Assembly: GCF_000377565.1 (NCBI RefSeq)
Contig: NZ_KB898363.1
Span: 154,531-218,530 of the forward strand
Direction: 5' to 3'
Origin: Rhizobium sp. 2MFCol3.1
GTDB lineage: Bacteria; Pseudomonadota; Alphaproteobacteria; Rhizobiales; Rhizobiaceae
DNA length: 64,000 nucleotides
Shown: piece by piece, positions 41,541-49,401 of the stretch
Numbering within the stretch: position 1 is the first letter of the stretch
Layout of the letters: each line of letters begins with the position of its first letter
The notes under the pieces: model-generated
Seen by the model: only the letters and a program-made list of their open reading frames with translations
Told to the model about the DNA's origin: nothing
Database searches by the model: none
Program-made: the position numbers and the translations under genes

Positions 41541-42488
41541 TCAGTCGACCTTGAGAACGATTTTCCCCTTGGCGTGCTCGCGCGTTCCCTCCAGCATTTC
41601 GTGAGCGCTTATTGCTTCGGTCAGGGGAAGGACGGTACCAACCTTTGTCTTGAGACTTCCATCGTCGACGGACTCGGCGATTTCGTTGAGTTCACGTGTG
41701 TTGACCGCCACCAAAAAGAAACTCGCGCTCACGCCAAATGAAGCAGCTACCTCCTGATCGGGCTTGGAAACAGCGGAAATGAGTTTTCCGCCACGCTTCA
41801 AGACAGCAAAAGATTTGGTCTGGGTCTCTCCGCCGACGAGGTCGATGACTGCATCGACATTCTTGACCACATCCTCAAAGCGCTCTTTCTGATAGTCGAT
41901 CACTTGATCGGCACCGAGGTTTCGGACTGTTTCGATGTCTCTTGCGTCAGCGGTGGCTACTACCCTGAGCCCGGCCTTGTGGGCGAATTGAACCGCGTAT
42001 GCTCCGACGTTACCCGCCGCGCCGTGGATCAAGACGGTTTGTCCAGCTTTTAGGCCTGCCTGTTCGAACAGGGCTTGCCGGGCGGTGGAAGCTATGACGG
42101 GGATGGAGGCGGCTTCGACATGGTCGATCTTCTTGGGCTTGTGACCGATCATCGAGGCCTGCGCTATGGCATATTCCGCGTAGGAGCCGATGAAACGCGG
42201 GTTCGTCACTCCGTAAACTTCGTCGCCAGCCTCGAAACCGTCTACGTCGGGCCCGATGGTTTCGACAACGCCCGATAGGTCGGAGCCGAGGGTAAGCGGC
42301 AGAGGCTGCGGCAGAGCGCTGTTTCCGCTCCGTATCCAACCGTCCCATGGGCCGACGCCCGCGGCATGTACTTTCACCAAAACTTCGCCCGGGCCAGGAA
42401 CGGGAAGTTCAACCTGTTCAGCCTTGATGACTTCCGGAGCTCCAAATTCATGGACGCGGTAGGCCAGCATTGTCTTTTGATTGCTCAT
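41541..42488 (-). CDS. Zinc-free medium-chain quinone oxidoreductase-like enzyme
   Basis: A 315-residue enzyme, paralogue of the protein at 26684-27613; both share AAGVGPWDGWIRSGNSALPQ-like and VLIHGAAGNVGAYAVQ-like segments. The Rossmann nucleotide site is intact and zinc ligands are absent, as expected of quinone oxidoreductases. ATG 42488 has AGGAG eight bases upstream, while the open frame extends to 42623. It is co-directional with the LysR gene 122 bp upstream. Probably reduces quinones or enones; substrate unknown. Confidence 0.92.
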   Translation of the reverse strand: MSNQKTMLAYRVHEFGAPEVIKAEQVELPVPGPGEVLVKVHAAGVGPWDGWIRSGNSALPQPLPLTLGSDLSGVVETIGPDVDGFEAGDEVYGVTNPRFIGSYAEYAIAQASMIGHKPKKIDHVEAASIPVIASTARQALFEQAGLKAGQTVLIHGAAGNVGAYAVQFAHKAGLRVVATADARDIETVRNLGADQVIDYQKERFEDVVKNVDAVIDLVGGETQTKSFAVLKRGGKLISAVSKPDQEVAASFGVSASFFLVAVNTRELNEIAESVDDGSLKTKVGTVLPLTEAISAHEMLEGTREHAKGKIVLKVD

Positions 42489-42610
42489 GTCAGTTCTCCT
42501 GAAGATATGGCCGTTTCGGCCGTCGCAGACAGAAGATGCGTCATTCAGAGGCTGCCGATAATCCGGGCAATTAGGGAAGGATATGCAAGCCACGCTGGAC
42601 AATCGAGACG

Positions 42611-43513
42611 TTACGCCATCCACTTTCGATGCTCGGCGAACCGTTCCGCCAAGAGGTCAAGGAAAAGCCTCACCTTCGTTGGGAGATGGCTGCGGTTGGG
42701 ATAGATCGCGTTGATTGTGAATTCGACCGGGCTGAACTTAGGCATGATCCGAACCATCCGCCCCTCTGCGATGTCCTCGAAGATGACAAAACTCGGTGCG
42801 AGAAAGATACCCTTACCGGCTTCCGTTAGATACCGGAGCGTCTCCGCGCTGTTCGAGATCACGTTGCCCGCGATCTTGACGCTTTGCTCGGAGCCTGCCG
42901 CATCTTCAAACCGCCACTCGTCACCGAAGGGGTAATAGGCGTATCGAAGGCAATTGTGCACGGCGAGGTCTTCAGGCTCCTCGGGCATCGGATGGTTTTC
43001 AAGGTATCCGGGAGAGCAGCACAGAACGTGACGCCAAGGCGTCAGCTTTCTAACGACCAAACTTGAATCCGGGGGAGGGGTTGTCCGAATGGCGAGGTCG
43101 TACCCGTCCTCGATCATGTCGACCATCCGTTCGCCGATGTTGATATCAAGCGAAATCGTTGGGTAACTCTCGAGAAACTCCGTCACGATGGGATTAAGAA
43201 ACCTGACAATTGCGCTGCTGGTGTAAACCCTCAGCGTACCTCTGGGCGTGGTATTAAGCGCGCCGGCAGTCCGGTCGGCTTCTTCGAGATCGCCGAGTAT
43301 CTGGACGGAGCGCTCGTAATAGTACTTGCCCGTCTCGGTTAGACTGACCTTCCGGGTCGTCCTGTTCAGAAGACGCACTCCCAACCTGTCTTCCAGCGAC
43401 TGGACGTGGTTGCCTACCATGGTCACCGACATGTTCAGCCTTCGGGCGGCTGCAGAAAATCCTCCGCTTTCCACGACACGACCAAACACGAGAAGACTTG
43501 TAAGACGATCCAT
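42611..43513 (-). CDS. LysR-family transcriptional regulator
   Basis: A 300-residue regulator. The N-terminal winged helix reads MDRLTSLLVFGRVVESGGFS and LNMSVTMVGNHVQSLEDRLG, with the LNRTTRKVSLTE tail typical of the DhcR/CrgA-like subgroup. The C-terminal part is the substrate-binding effector domain (GTLRVYTSSAIVRFLNPIV). It is encoded just upstream of and parallel to the oxidoreductase, a plausible target. LysR regulators usually need a coinducer, unknown here. Confidence 0.92.
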   Translation of the reverse strand: MDRLTSLLVFGRVVESGGFSAAARRLNMSVTMVGNHVQSLEDRLGVRLLNRTTRKVSLTETGKYYYERSVQILGDLEEADRTAGALNTTPRGTLRVYTSSAIVRFLNPIVTEFLESYPTISLDINIGERMVDMIEDGYDLAIRTTPPPDSSLVVRKLTPWRHVLCCSPGYLENHPMPEEPEDLAVHNCLRYAYYPFGDEWRFEDAAGSEQSVKIAGNVISNSAETLRYLTEAGKGIFLAPSFVIFEDIAEGRMVRIMPKFSPVEFTINAIYPNRSHLPTKVRLFLDLLAERFAEHRKWMA

Positions 43514-43638
43514 ATGTCCACCGATTGCGGGCTGAAAGTTGGCGGTGCTTCCGCCTGGCTAGCAGATTTCACACCCTCACCCTGGCATGCCACCTCTCAA
43601 CTCGTGTTTCAATACGTCTCGATGTTGCCGGGAGAAGT

Positions 43639-44049
43639 TCACGCTTCTTTCGACTTTCTTAAGGTGTCGGCTCTCGAGTCACCGTCGAGGTACTGAATGT
43701 AGGTGATACGCCCGTGGGAGACTTTGATCCAAAGCGAGAAGGGAGTTGCGACATCTTCGCCCGAACACATAACCTCGGTAACGGTGCCAAAAGCAGCAAC
43801 ATTAGCCCCCGCTCCGAAAATAGAGCTGACGGTTACGCGCCGAGTTGTGGAGCAGTGGAGTAGTGCTACTGCGGCATCCAGAACGTCTGTTTTACAGTCG
43901 TCCAGTCCGGGGAGCCGTGACACTTGACTAGGTAACACTCCGTCAGGGGCGATGAGGGTGACGTCTCCGGCAACGATGTTCGAAAGTGTTTTCTTGCATG
44001 CGGGGAGCTGTAAAAAGCGTCTTACGATTTCAACAGGTTGGGTCTTCAT
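43639..44049 (-). CDS. NTF2/SnoaL-like protein
   Basis: A 136-residue protein with an alpha+beta pattern typical of the NTF2-like superfamily: N-terminal helix (PVEIVRRFLQLPACK), a GDVTLIAPDG strand, then the final strands PFSLWIKVSHGRITYIQYLD. The start has AGGAG six bases upstream. It lies 32 bp downstream of the AhpD gene on the same strand, so both are co-transcribed. Catalytic residues cannot be assigned; it may be an enzyme or a small-molecule-binding protein. Confidence 0.7.
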   Translation of the reverse strand: MKTQPVEIVRRFLQLPACKKTLSNIVAGDVTLIAPDGVLPSQVSRLPGLDDCKTDVLDAAVALLHCSTTRRVTVSSIFGAGANVAAFGTVTEVMCSGEDVATPFSLWIKVSHGRITYIQYLDGDSRADTLRKSKEA

Positions 44050-44081
44050 GTCTTGCTCCTATCCGGGCTGTCTCCAGGGTG

Positions 44082-44531
44082 TCAGTGTCCGATGCTCGGA
44101 GGGACGCGGAAGCTTATGGCCATACGATCGAGCACATTCATAAGACCGATCGCGATGGTTAGGTCGGCGACTTCCTTCTCTTCGAAGAGGCCGCGGATTT
44201 TAGCGAAAGCGTCGTCTGGGACATGCGAGACGCTGATCAGGGTGACGGTTTCGACCCATTGAAGGGCGGCGCGTTCCCGCGCGTCGAACAAATCCCCGGC
44301 CTCGCGCCAAGTCGACGTTAAGAGTATCTTCGAAATCGGGACGTTGTTTTCCATCAGACCGCGGCTGTGCATTTCCATGCAGTAAGCGCATCCGTTGATC
44401 TGCGAAACTCGGAGGTAGACGAGGTCGATAAGTTCCGTGGGGAGACCGCATTGGCTGATGTACCCGTATGCAGCGCCGAATGCTTGCATCCCTTCGGGAG
44501 CGAGCGACTGGTAGTCTAGTCTCTGTGCCAT
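44082..44531 (-). CDS. AhpD-like/carboxymuconolactone decarboxylase family protein
   Basis: A 149-residue protein with an intact redox motif in INGCAYCMEMHSR, so it should have peroxidase or redox activity of the AhpD type. Segments LVYLRVSQING and NVLDRMAISFRVP align with the TGA-containing paralogue at 20148-20609 (LIKLRASQING and NVWNRLAISFRVP). The start has a GGGGA-type site. It is followed by the NTF2-like gene. It provides the internal reference for what residue belongs at the in-frame TGA of the paralogue. Confidence 0.93.
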   Translation of the reverse strand: MAQRLDYQSLAPEGMQAFGAAYGYISQCGLPTELIDLVYLRVSQINGCAYCMEMHSRGLMENNVPISKILLTSTWREAGDLFDARERAALQWVETVTLISVSHVPDDAFAKIRGLFEEKEVADLTIAIGLMNVLDRMAISFRVPPSIGH

Positions 44532-44686
44532 TTGGAGTCCCCTGGTTCCAGGGCGCTTTGCGCCGCATCTAGGGACTTTATGGGAGCTGGTGGCCAGCTA
44601 TAGAACAAGCTGGTCGCGGGTTTTAAAAACCGGACGAAACTGAACCGGTGCGTCCAAAGCGGACGACATGTCGCCGGCCGCCCTGA

Positions 44687-45259
44687 TCACGGCGACTGGT
44701 CGCCTCTCTCACGCTCGGCTTTGGCGATAAGCGCCCTGATCTCGGTCCTCAAAGACCTGAAACTATCGTTTGTTTCGTCATTGCCTTGGGGCAAGCCCGA
44801 GCGATCTTTATCGTCCATCACGCTAAGGTAAGCGCCGTTGACCTGCGCAATCTTTCCCGCGTCAGCTGTGTCGGGGTGCGTCGAAACCGAGGTATCGGAT
44901 GACTGCGACGCCGTAACGGGCTGCACTTGGACGTCCCCGGGTAGGGGGTCCGAGTGATCCGCAGCAGACGCCCCGTATTCGCCCATCGCTGAGGAAATCT
45001 TGTGAAGCAACTCCTGGGCAAGTCTTACGACGACATCCGGAGGGAAACCGGAGCGCCTGAGGAACTCCAGTTCCTCTTTGGCGTCGGCGATCTTTTGGGC
45101 TGCCCGGGCCTCGGCGTCGCCATCGTCGGCCAGCTGACGCCATCGATCCGCGCTCCATACCTGATCGCTGGAGAGCGTAGTGGCATCTTTCTGCGTCGAA
45201 CCCGACTTGAGCGTCGTGCGGGTCATCAGTTCGAAGATGTTGCTGGATGTTATTTGCAT
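44687..45259 (-). CDS. Hypothetical protein
   Basis: A 190-residue polar protein starting MQITSSNIFELMTRTTLKSG. A helical segment (AEARAAQKIADAKEELEFLR) is followed by a low-complexity Ser/Asp/Thr region and a C-terminal helix (RSLRTEIRALIAKAERERG). There is no membrane span or signal peptide, and it is probably partly disordered. No family recognised. It lies 78 bp downstream of nsrR on the same strand. Confidence 0.6.
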   Translation of the reverse strand: MQITSSNIFELMTRTTLKSGSTQKDATTLSSDQVWSADRWRQLADDGDAEARAAQKIADAKEELEFLRRSGFPPDVVVRLAQELLHKISSAMGEYGASAADHSDPLPGDVQVQPVTASQSSDTSVSTHPDTADAGKIAQVNGAYLSVMDDKDRSGLPQGNDETNDSFRSLRTEIRALIAKAERERGDQSP

Positions 45260-45337
45260 TGGTCTCGAGCCGGATCGTTGTCGATGACCAATGCGCTTCC
45301 GGCCTTGCGCAGGCCTTTCGCGTTCGCTCAGGAGTGG

Positions 45338-45802
45338 TCAGTGGGCGGCCAAGCCGCTCGTCGAACTGTCCAAACCTAGCAAGGATCGAAGAGGAACGGT
45401 CGGCCTCACGAGGTCGGCGAGTGTGTAACCGTCGAGTGTCTCGAGGAATGCGGCCGTTGCTGCCGCGAGCGCTCGTTTCAATACGCAGGCCGGCTGGATG
45501 ACACACACGACGGCACCCTTGGCTTCAAAGCAGGGAACGATGGCGAAATCTGGCTCGCAGGCGCGTACGATTTCCCCGACGCTGATTGCGGACGCGGATT
45601 TGCCGAGGCGCATTCCTCCCTGCCGCCCGCGCACCGTTTCGACAAGGCCCTTTTGCCCGAGTTCGTTGGTGATCTTCATCAGGTGTGCCTTCGAAATGTC
45701 GTACGCTTCCGCAACCTCGGATATCGTGGAGAGCCTGTCGTGGTTCAGGCAAAGGTACATCATCAGCCGCAGGGCAAAGTCGGAATATACCGTCAGACGC
45801 AT
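45338..45802 (-). CDS. nsrR: Nitric-oxide-sensing Rrf2 repressor NsrR
   Basis: A 154-residue Rrf2-type regulator. The winged helix reads MRLTVYSDFALRLMMYLCLN, then ISKAHLMKITNELGQKGLVE and GGMRLGKS. The cysteine cluster (ACEPDF, VPCFEAKGAVVC, QPAC) supplies the three iron-sulfur ligands of NsrR. It senses NO through its cluster and represses detoxification genes such as hmp, which lies directly upstream. ATG 45802 has GGAG six bases upstream; starts at 45817 and 45823 are possible. A palindrome near 45820-45836 may be its own operator. Confidence 0.92.
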   Translation of the reverse strand: MRLTVYSDFALRLMMYLCLNHDRLSTISEVAEAYDISKAHLMKITNELGQKGLVETVRGRQGGMRLGKSASAISVGEIVRACEPDFAIVPCFEAKGAVVCVIQPACVLKRALAAATAAFLETLDGYTLADLVRPTVPLRSLLGLDSSTSGLAAH

Positions 45803-45819
45803 GCTTTGCTCCGTCATAA

Positions 45820-45836
45820 ACATCTATAGGCGATGT
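45820..45836. promoter_or_regulatory. Candidate NsrR operator before nsrR
   Basis: ACATC and GATGT form a dyad separated by seven bases just upstream of ATG 45802. It resembles part of the NsrR consensus and could mediate autoregulation. Five-base arms make this tentative. Confidence 0.4.
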
Positions 45837-45843
45837 AGCATAG

Positions 45844-45873
45844 CGACGGGGCAGCGGCCAAGCCGCCCCGTCG
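45844..45873 (-). terminator. Hairpin after hmp
   Basis: CGACGGG pairs with CCCGTCG (seven pairs) around an inner GCGGC/GCCGC stem with a CAA loop, starting eight bases after the hmp stop on the minus strand. No T-run, so transcription may read on into nsrR. Confidence 0.5.
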
Positions 45874-45880
45874 ATGGTAT

Positions 45881-47089
45881 TTACTCTTGCAGGCCGTCCG
45901 CCGGGCCGAAGAACTCGTAGTGAATTCTGTTCTGGTCCACACCCGCCCGTGCCAAACCGTTAACGAACGCGGCAAGGAAGGGTTTGGGACCGCAAAGGTA
46001 GAAGTCGGCCTCTTCAATAGGAGTATTGGCTGAGAGCCAATCCACCGTGATGTAGCCTTTGTGATCGTAGTGTTCGCCTTGCTGATCGTGCTCGTGGGGA
46101 TCGCCGTAAAAGAATGCTGTATTGGCATTCTGCTTCTTCTCTCGGAGCGTACGCACGTGCTTGCCCATGGCGTGAACGCGCCCGTTCTGCGCCGCATGAA
46201 CGTAATGAACGTCAACGGCCTTATCGGAAGAGACGAGTGCTTCGAACATGCTGACCATCGGGGTAAGGCCGACGCCGCCACTCAGGAGGACGACTGGCCG
46301 CTCCGACTCCTCGCGAAGGAAGAAGTCTCCGGTCGGCGGGGCCACCTGTAATATCGAACCCTCGTGAACGTTGTCGTGCAAATGGTTCGAGATCAGCCCG
46401 TTCGGCTCTCTCTTCACTGAGATGCGGTACGTGTGGCCGTTTGGCGCTGACGAAATGCTATAATTGCGTTTCTGTGGGCCAAGGCCGTCGATTGGGATGC
46501 GGAAGGTTAGATATTGCCCCGGCTTGTGGAGCAATACCGGACCGCCGTCCACCGGTTCGAGGACAAACGAGGTGATGATTTCGCTTTCGTCGACCTTACG
46601 AGCAACCCTGAATTCCCGCCAGCCGATCCAGCCGCCGTGGGCCGCCTCAAGCTGGTCATAGACCGCTTTTTCCCTTCCGATCAGGATATTGGCAAGAAAC
46701 CAGAAAGCTTCGCCCCATGCATCGAGGACAGGCTGAGTAGCCTTGTCGCCGAGAACGTCACCGATCGCACCGAGAAGTGCCGTTGCGACATAGGGGTAAT
46801 GTTCCGGCTTGATGCTCAAGCCCACGTGCTTCTGCGAGATACGCTCCACCGCAGAGGCGAGAACACCGAGGTTGTCGATATTCTGAGCGTAAGCCAGGAT
46901 CGCTTGGGCGAGCGCTTTCGTCTGTCGGCCACCTTCGCCCTGGTTTGAATGATTGAACAGTTCGCGCACCTCTTCGTCTTTAAAGAGGCGCTCATACATT
47001 GCAGCCGTGATGGCGGTTCCATGGGCCTGCAGGGCGGGAACGGTGGCCCTGACCACCGCCTTGGTTCCTTCGCTCAGAAGCTTTGACAT
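45881..47089 (-). CDS. hmp: Flavohemoprotein (nitric oxide dioxygenase)
   Basis: A 402-residue NO dioxygenase: NO plus O2 to nitrate. The N-terminal globin domain (about 1-145) carries the proximal His in ISQKHVGLSIKPEHY. A ferredoxin-NADP reductase-type FAD domain (QKRNYSISSAP) and an NAD domain (VVLLSGGVGLTPMVSMF, and FYLCGPKPF near the end) follow. Full length for the family. The start has AGGAG eight bases upstream, and a dyad 52 bp before it (47141-47164) fits NsrR control. nsrR lies directly downstream, as in many proteobacteria. Confidence 0.97.
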   Translation of the reverse strand: MSKLLSEGTKAVVRATVPALQAHGTAITAAMYERLFKDEEVRELFNHSNQGEGGRQTKALAQAILAYAQNIDNLGVLASAVERISQKHVGLSIKPEHYPYVATALLGAIGDVLGDKATQPVLDAWGEAFWFLANILIGREKAVYDQLEAAHGGWIGWREFRVARKVDESEIITSFVLEPVDGGPVLLHKPGQYLTFRIPIDGLGPQKRNYSISSAPNGHTYRISVKREPNGLISNHLHDNVHEGSILQVAPPTGDFFLREESERPVVLLSGGVGLTPMVSMFEALVSSDKAVDVHYVHAAQNGRVHAMGKHVRTLREKKQNANTAFFYGDPHEHDQQGEHYDHKGYITVDWLSANTPIEEADFYLCGPKPFLAAFVNGLARAGVDQNRIHYEFFGPADGLQE

Positions 47090-47140
47090 CGGTCATCTCC
47101 TTTTTGTGTTTTGACTGATGGCGGGACGATTAGGCTTTTA

Positions 47141-47164
47141 AAGATATATCTGCAATATATGTTT
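47141..47164 (-). promoter_or_regulatory. Candidate NsrR operator upstream of hmp
   Basis: The 24 bases read AAGATATATC, TGCA, then ATATATGTTT: an imperfect AT-rich dyad centred about 63 bp before the hmp start. AAGATAT-type half-sites match the NsrR pattern known from other proteobacteria. Confidence 0.6.
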
Positions 47165-47192
47165 TCACCTTGCGTTGTTCTGTCGCATCTCC

Positions 47193-47216
47193 GGGTATTC
47201 GTCACGTATGGTTGAA
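47193..47216 (+). repeat. Left terminal inverted repeat
   Basis: 24-base repeat beginning GGGTATTCGTCACG, the inverted complement of 49238-49261 except at one base (A for T in the CGTATGG/CGAATGG position). It lies 40 bp outside the stop of the TnpB-like gene. Confidence 0.82.
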
Positions 47217-47445
47217 CACAAATCTCACCCACCGAAACGAACTTCATTTCAGGAATTATTTCCCGGCACGTTGCCCACCCCTGGCAACGTGACTGAAGCG
47301 GCTTTCAGCAGAAACGTCCTGCCTCTTCCGTAGAACCATGGAGCGGTTCTCCGCTCCGCCCGCCAGGGTTCCGCCGCCTGCCTGTGACAGTTGCCTGCCC
47401 CAAGCCTGCGATTTCCCCCTTTTGGGTCGCGGCCTTCGCCGCGAC
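47217..47445 (-). ncRNA. Candidate omega-RNA-like structured 3' region
   Basis: On the minus strand, overlapping the last 190 bases of the TnpB-like gene and running to the element end, three perfect hairpins are stacked: GTCGCGGC/GCCGCGAC with a four-base loop (47426-47445), GGAGCGG/CCGCTCC with a four-base loop (47340-47357) and CACGTTGCC/GGCAACGTG with a seven-base loop (47267-47291). TnpB guide RNAs overlap the 3' end of tnpB and read out of the element, so a guide would start beyond 47193. Expression is not shown. Confidence 0.45.
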
Positions 47446-49133
47446 GACCCCAGCGCTGCAAGCGCCTTCTGATACTCCTTGTTCAGCCCGTTCCACCGCG
47501 ACCATACATGCCTCGACTTCGGAGCGAGCTCCGAGGCGTCCTTCCTTACAGGTAGGTCGAGGGTGACATGATCGCAGCCATTCGTCGGCACCTTGACGGT
47601 ACCACCCGAGGAACGGGGCAGTCTTTCGGAATAACCCATTGCCCGTCGGGCAATGGTAACGGATGCGGCCTCGTGGACGCTCAAGCCGTAGCGGCGAGCA
47701 AACTTCACGCGACCGATGATCGATGTATAGGCAGGATTGGCCCGCCGTAGTGCCACGCCTTGGCGCGCGCACGCAGAACCGAGGGCTTTCCCGAAGGCAC
47801 TGAAGGCAAAGGACGACAACATCCGGGCGTAGCGCGCGTCTTTTGCATCCTTCAGCGTTCTCTTCTTCTCGCTGAAGTCCAACTGCTCACAGACGACGGG
47901 CACGCCCAGTCGTTCTGCTAGCGCTACGATTTGGGCGGCGACTTTGCGGATCGCGTCCTGTGCCTGGTCGGAGGTCTTGCCGTAGGTCACACATGGAAAA
48001 TTGAAGACCTCTACCGGGTTGCCGTCGCGATCGACCAGCGCCGCCGACACATGTCCTGCGTTGAGATCGACGCCGAGCGCGCCGGCGCTGAAGTCCGGCG
48101 TCTTCCAATCCAGGGCATGATCGATGCTGACCGCGACCTTCCAGCTCTTCGCGTCACGCACGAACTTCACCGTCACGGGCTTGCGGGTCGCCAGAGCTTC
48201 TTGGATGACGTCGTTTCCATGATTGAAGGATAGGCCGCGGAAGTCGACGCATGCGATTGTCTGACCCGTCACCTTAAATGTCCTCGTGGCGAGATGTGCC
48301 AGAGCTCTCGGAAGCCGCAGCTCCAGATCGAACCGGCCATTGCCGCGCGGTCGCAGGCGGGCGAATTGGTTGCCGCCTTCCTTTCTACTGTTGCCATCGA
48401 GGGTGAACTGCGCAGAGCGTGCGGCTTTCCAAGCACATAGCCACTCCGCGTGATCGGTAAAGCCATTTCCCTGTAGGTCGAACTGCTCGCGGAACAGCTT
48501 TTTCGAGCCGAAGCATAGCGTCGGATCGACCGCTTGGTCGCGCGCTGTCTCGTGCTTCGTCACGAGGATTCCAAGACGCCGCTGGTGTTGATGAAGTGCG
48601 AACCGCAGTCCCTGGATTTCGACAGTGACACTGTCGAGCTCCGCTGTGCGGGCGTGATGCTTGGTGAGAAGCTGCTTCAACGCGAAGAGTTCGTCGGCGC
48701 GGTGTTTCTCTGTCGCGATCATCATGGACGAGCGACGCTTCTCGACCTTGGCGCTGACCGCCGCCAGTTCCTCGGCCAGCTTGACCCGCGCCTTCTTGGC
48801 GCGCGCCAAGGCCAGTGTCTTGCGTTTAATGTCGGTCTTCTTCGATGCGACCTTCTGCGCGAGGTCCTTGGCGTGCTCCTTAGCGAGCTCGGAGACAGAC
48901 GCCAGCTTTGCCACCTGCTGGCGATACGCCATGTCGAGATGAACGGACGAGATGCCCAGCGGCTGGTAGAACGAAACTTTCAGATCACCGGTCCACGACC
49001 GACCTGCCTTGAGTTGCGCCAGCAACAGACGCTCGGCTCGGCTCATTAGGTCGGCATATTCGGCAAGAACGGGCGCAAGACGGGCCGCTTTACGCCCCTC
49101 TGATATCAGCCTTGTCTCGAACGTCCTGATCAA
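47256..49133 (-). CDS. Large TnpB-like RuvC protein without zinc ribbon
   Basis: A 625-residue protein starting at TTG 49133 (no in-frame ATG nearby). A helical/coiled-coil region spans about residues 75-200. The RuvC parts are VDLNAGHVSAALVD (Asp356), VVCEQLDFSEKK (Glu416) and NPAYTSIIGRVKFARR with LSVHEAASVTIARR (His487-Glu488). Ordinary TnpB has a CxxC zinc ribbon here and a DxNAA motif; both are missing, so the third acidic residue is either Glu488 or lost. The length exceeds the usual 350-450. The Arg-rich tail (about 560-625) coincides with RNA-like hairpins. It may be an RNA-guided nuclease or a derived binding protein. Confidence 0.85.
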   Translation of the reverse strand: MIRTFETRLISEGRKAARLAPVLAEYADLMSRAERLLLAQLKAGRSWTGDLKVSFYQPLGISSVHLDMAYRQQVAKLASVSELAKEHAKDLAQKVASKKTDIKRKTLALARAKKARVKLAEELAAVSAKVEKRRSSMMIATEKHRADELFALKQLLTKHHARTAELDSVTVEIQGLRFALHQHQRRLGILVTKHETARDQAVDPTLCFGSKKLFREQFDLQGNGFTDHAEWLCAWKAARSAQFTLDGNSRKEGGNQFARLRPRGNGRFDLELRLPRALAHLATRTFKVTGQTIACVDFRGLSFNHGNDVIQEALATRKPVTVKFVRDAKSWKVAVSIDHALDWKTPDFSAGALGVDLNAGHVSAALVDRDGNPVEVFNFPCVTYGKTSDQAQDAIRKVAAQIVALAERLGVPVVCEQLDFSEKKRTLKDAKDARYARMLSSFAFSAFGKALGSACARQGVALRRANPAYTSIIGRVKFARRYGLSVHEAASVTIARRAMGYSERLPRSSGGTVKVPTNGCDHVTLDLPVRKDASELAPKSRHVWSRWNGLNKEYQKALAALGSSRRRPRPKRGKSQAWGRQLSQAGGGTLAGGAENRSMVLRKRQDVSAESRFSHVARGGQRAGK

Positions 49134-49237
49134 TTTCTTGCTTGCGCATCGTGTTCCTATGAACCGATGCTCAGTGCGAAAACCGCCGGCGGCAATAGGG
49201 CCGATAGGAATCTAGTCAGAAGTCGAGATTAGCGGTT

Positions 49238-49261
49238 TTCAACCATTCGTGACGAATACCC
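49238..49261 (+). repeat. Right terminal inverted repeat
   Basis: 24-base inverted partner of 47193-47216, ending CGTGACGAATACCC, one mismatch. It lies about 105 bp upstream of the start of the TnpB-like gene. Confidence 0.82.
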
Positions 49262-49401
49262 ACATCTTCTTGCGTATGCCGTGTTGCCTCCAGACGTGGT
49301 CGCGAAGATCGCGTCCGTTTTGTGCTAGCCCCGCCCTGTTCGTGACAGATATTCGCGATCGCGGCCGCTAGGAGTCGGAGTCCTAACGACGGAGAGGATC
49401 G

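Larger units (their letters stand above)
47193..49261. mobile_element. 2.07-kb single-gene transposon-like element with 24-bp terminal inverted repeats
   Basis: Its ends are GGGTATTCGTCACGTATGG (continuing TTGAA) on the left and the inverted copy with one mismatch (23 of 24 bases) on the right. Only one gene lies inside, encoding a TnpB-like RuvC protein. No DDE, HUH or serine recombinase gene is present, so the unit looks non-autonomous or mobilised in trans. The flanking octamers GCATCTCC and ACATCTTC agree at six of eight positions and might be a decayed target duplication. The boundaries are seen directly; mobility is inferred. Confidence 0.75.

Noticed and set aside
47185..47192. Clean target-site duplication of the TIR element
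   Set aside because: Only six of eight flanking bases agree, so this is kept as a weak hint and not called as a duplication.
47256..49133. Known TldR-type repressor or Cas12 protein
   Set aside because: No CRISPR array, no adjacent target-type gene and no zinc ribbon; the protein is larger than known TldR proteins. It is left as TnpB-like.
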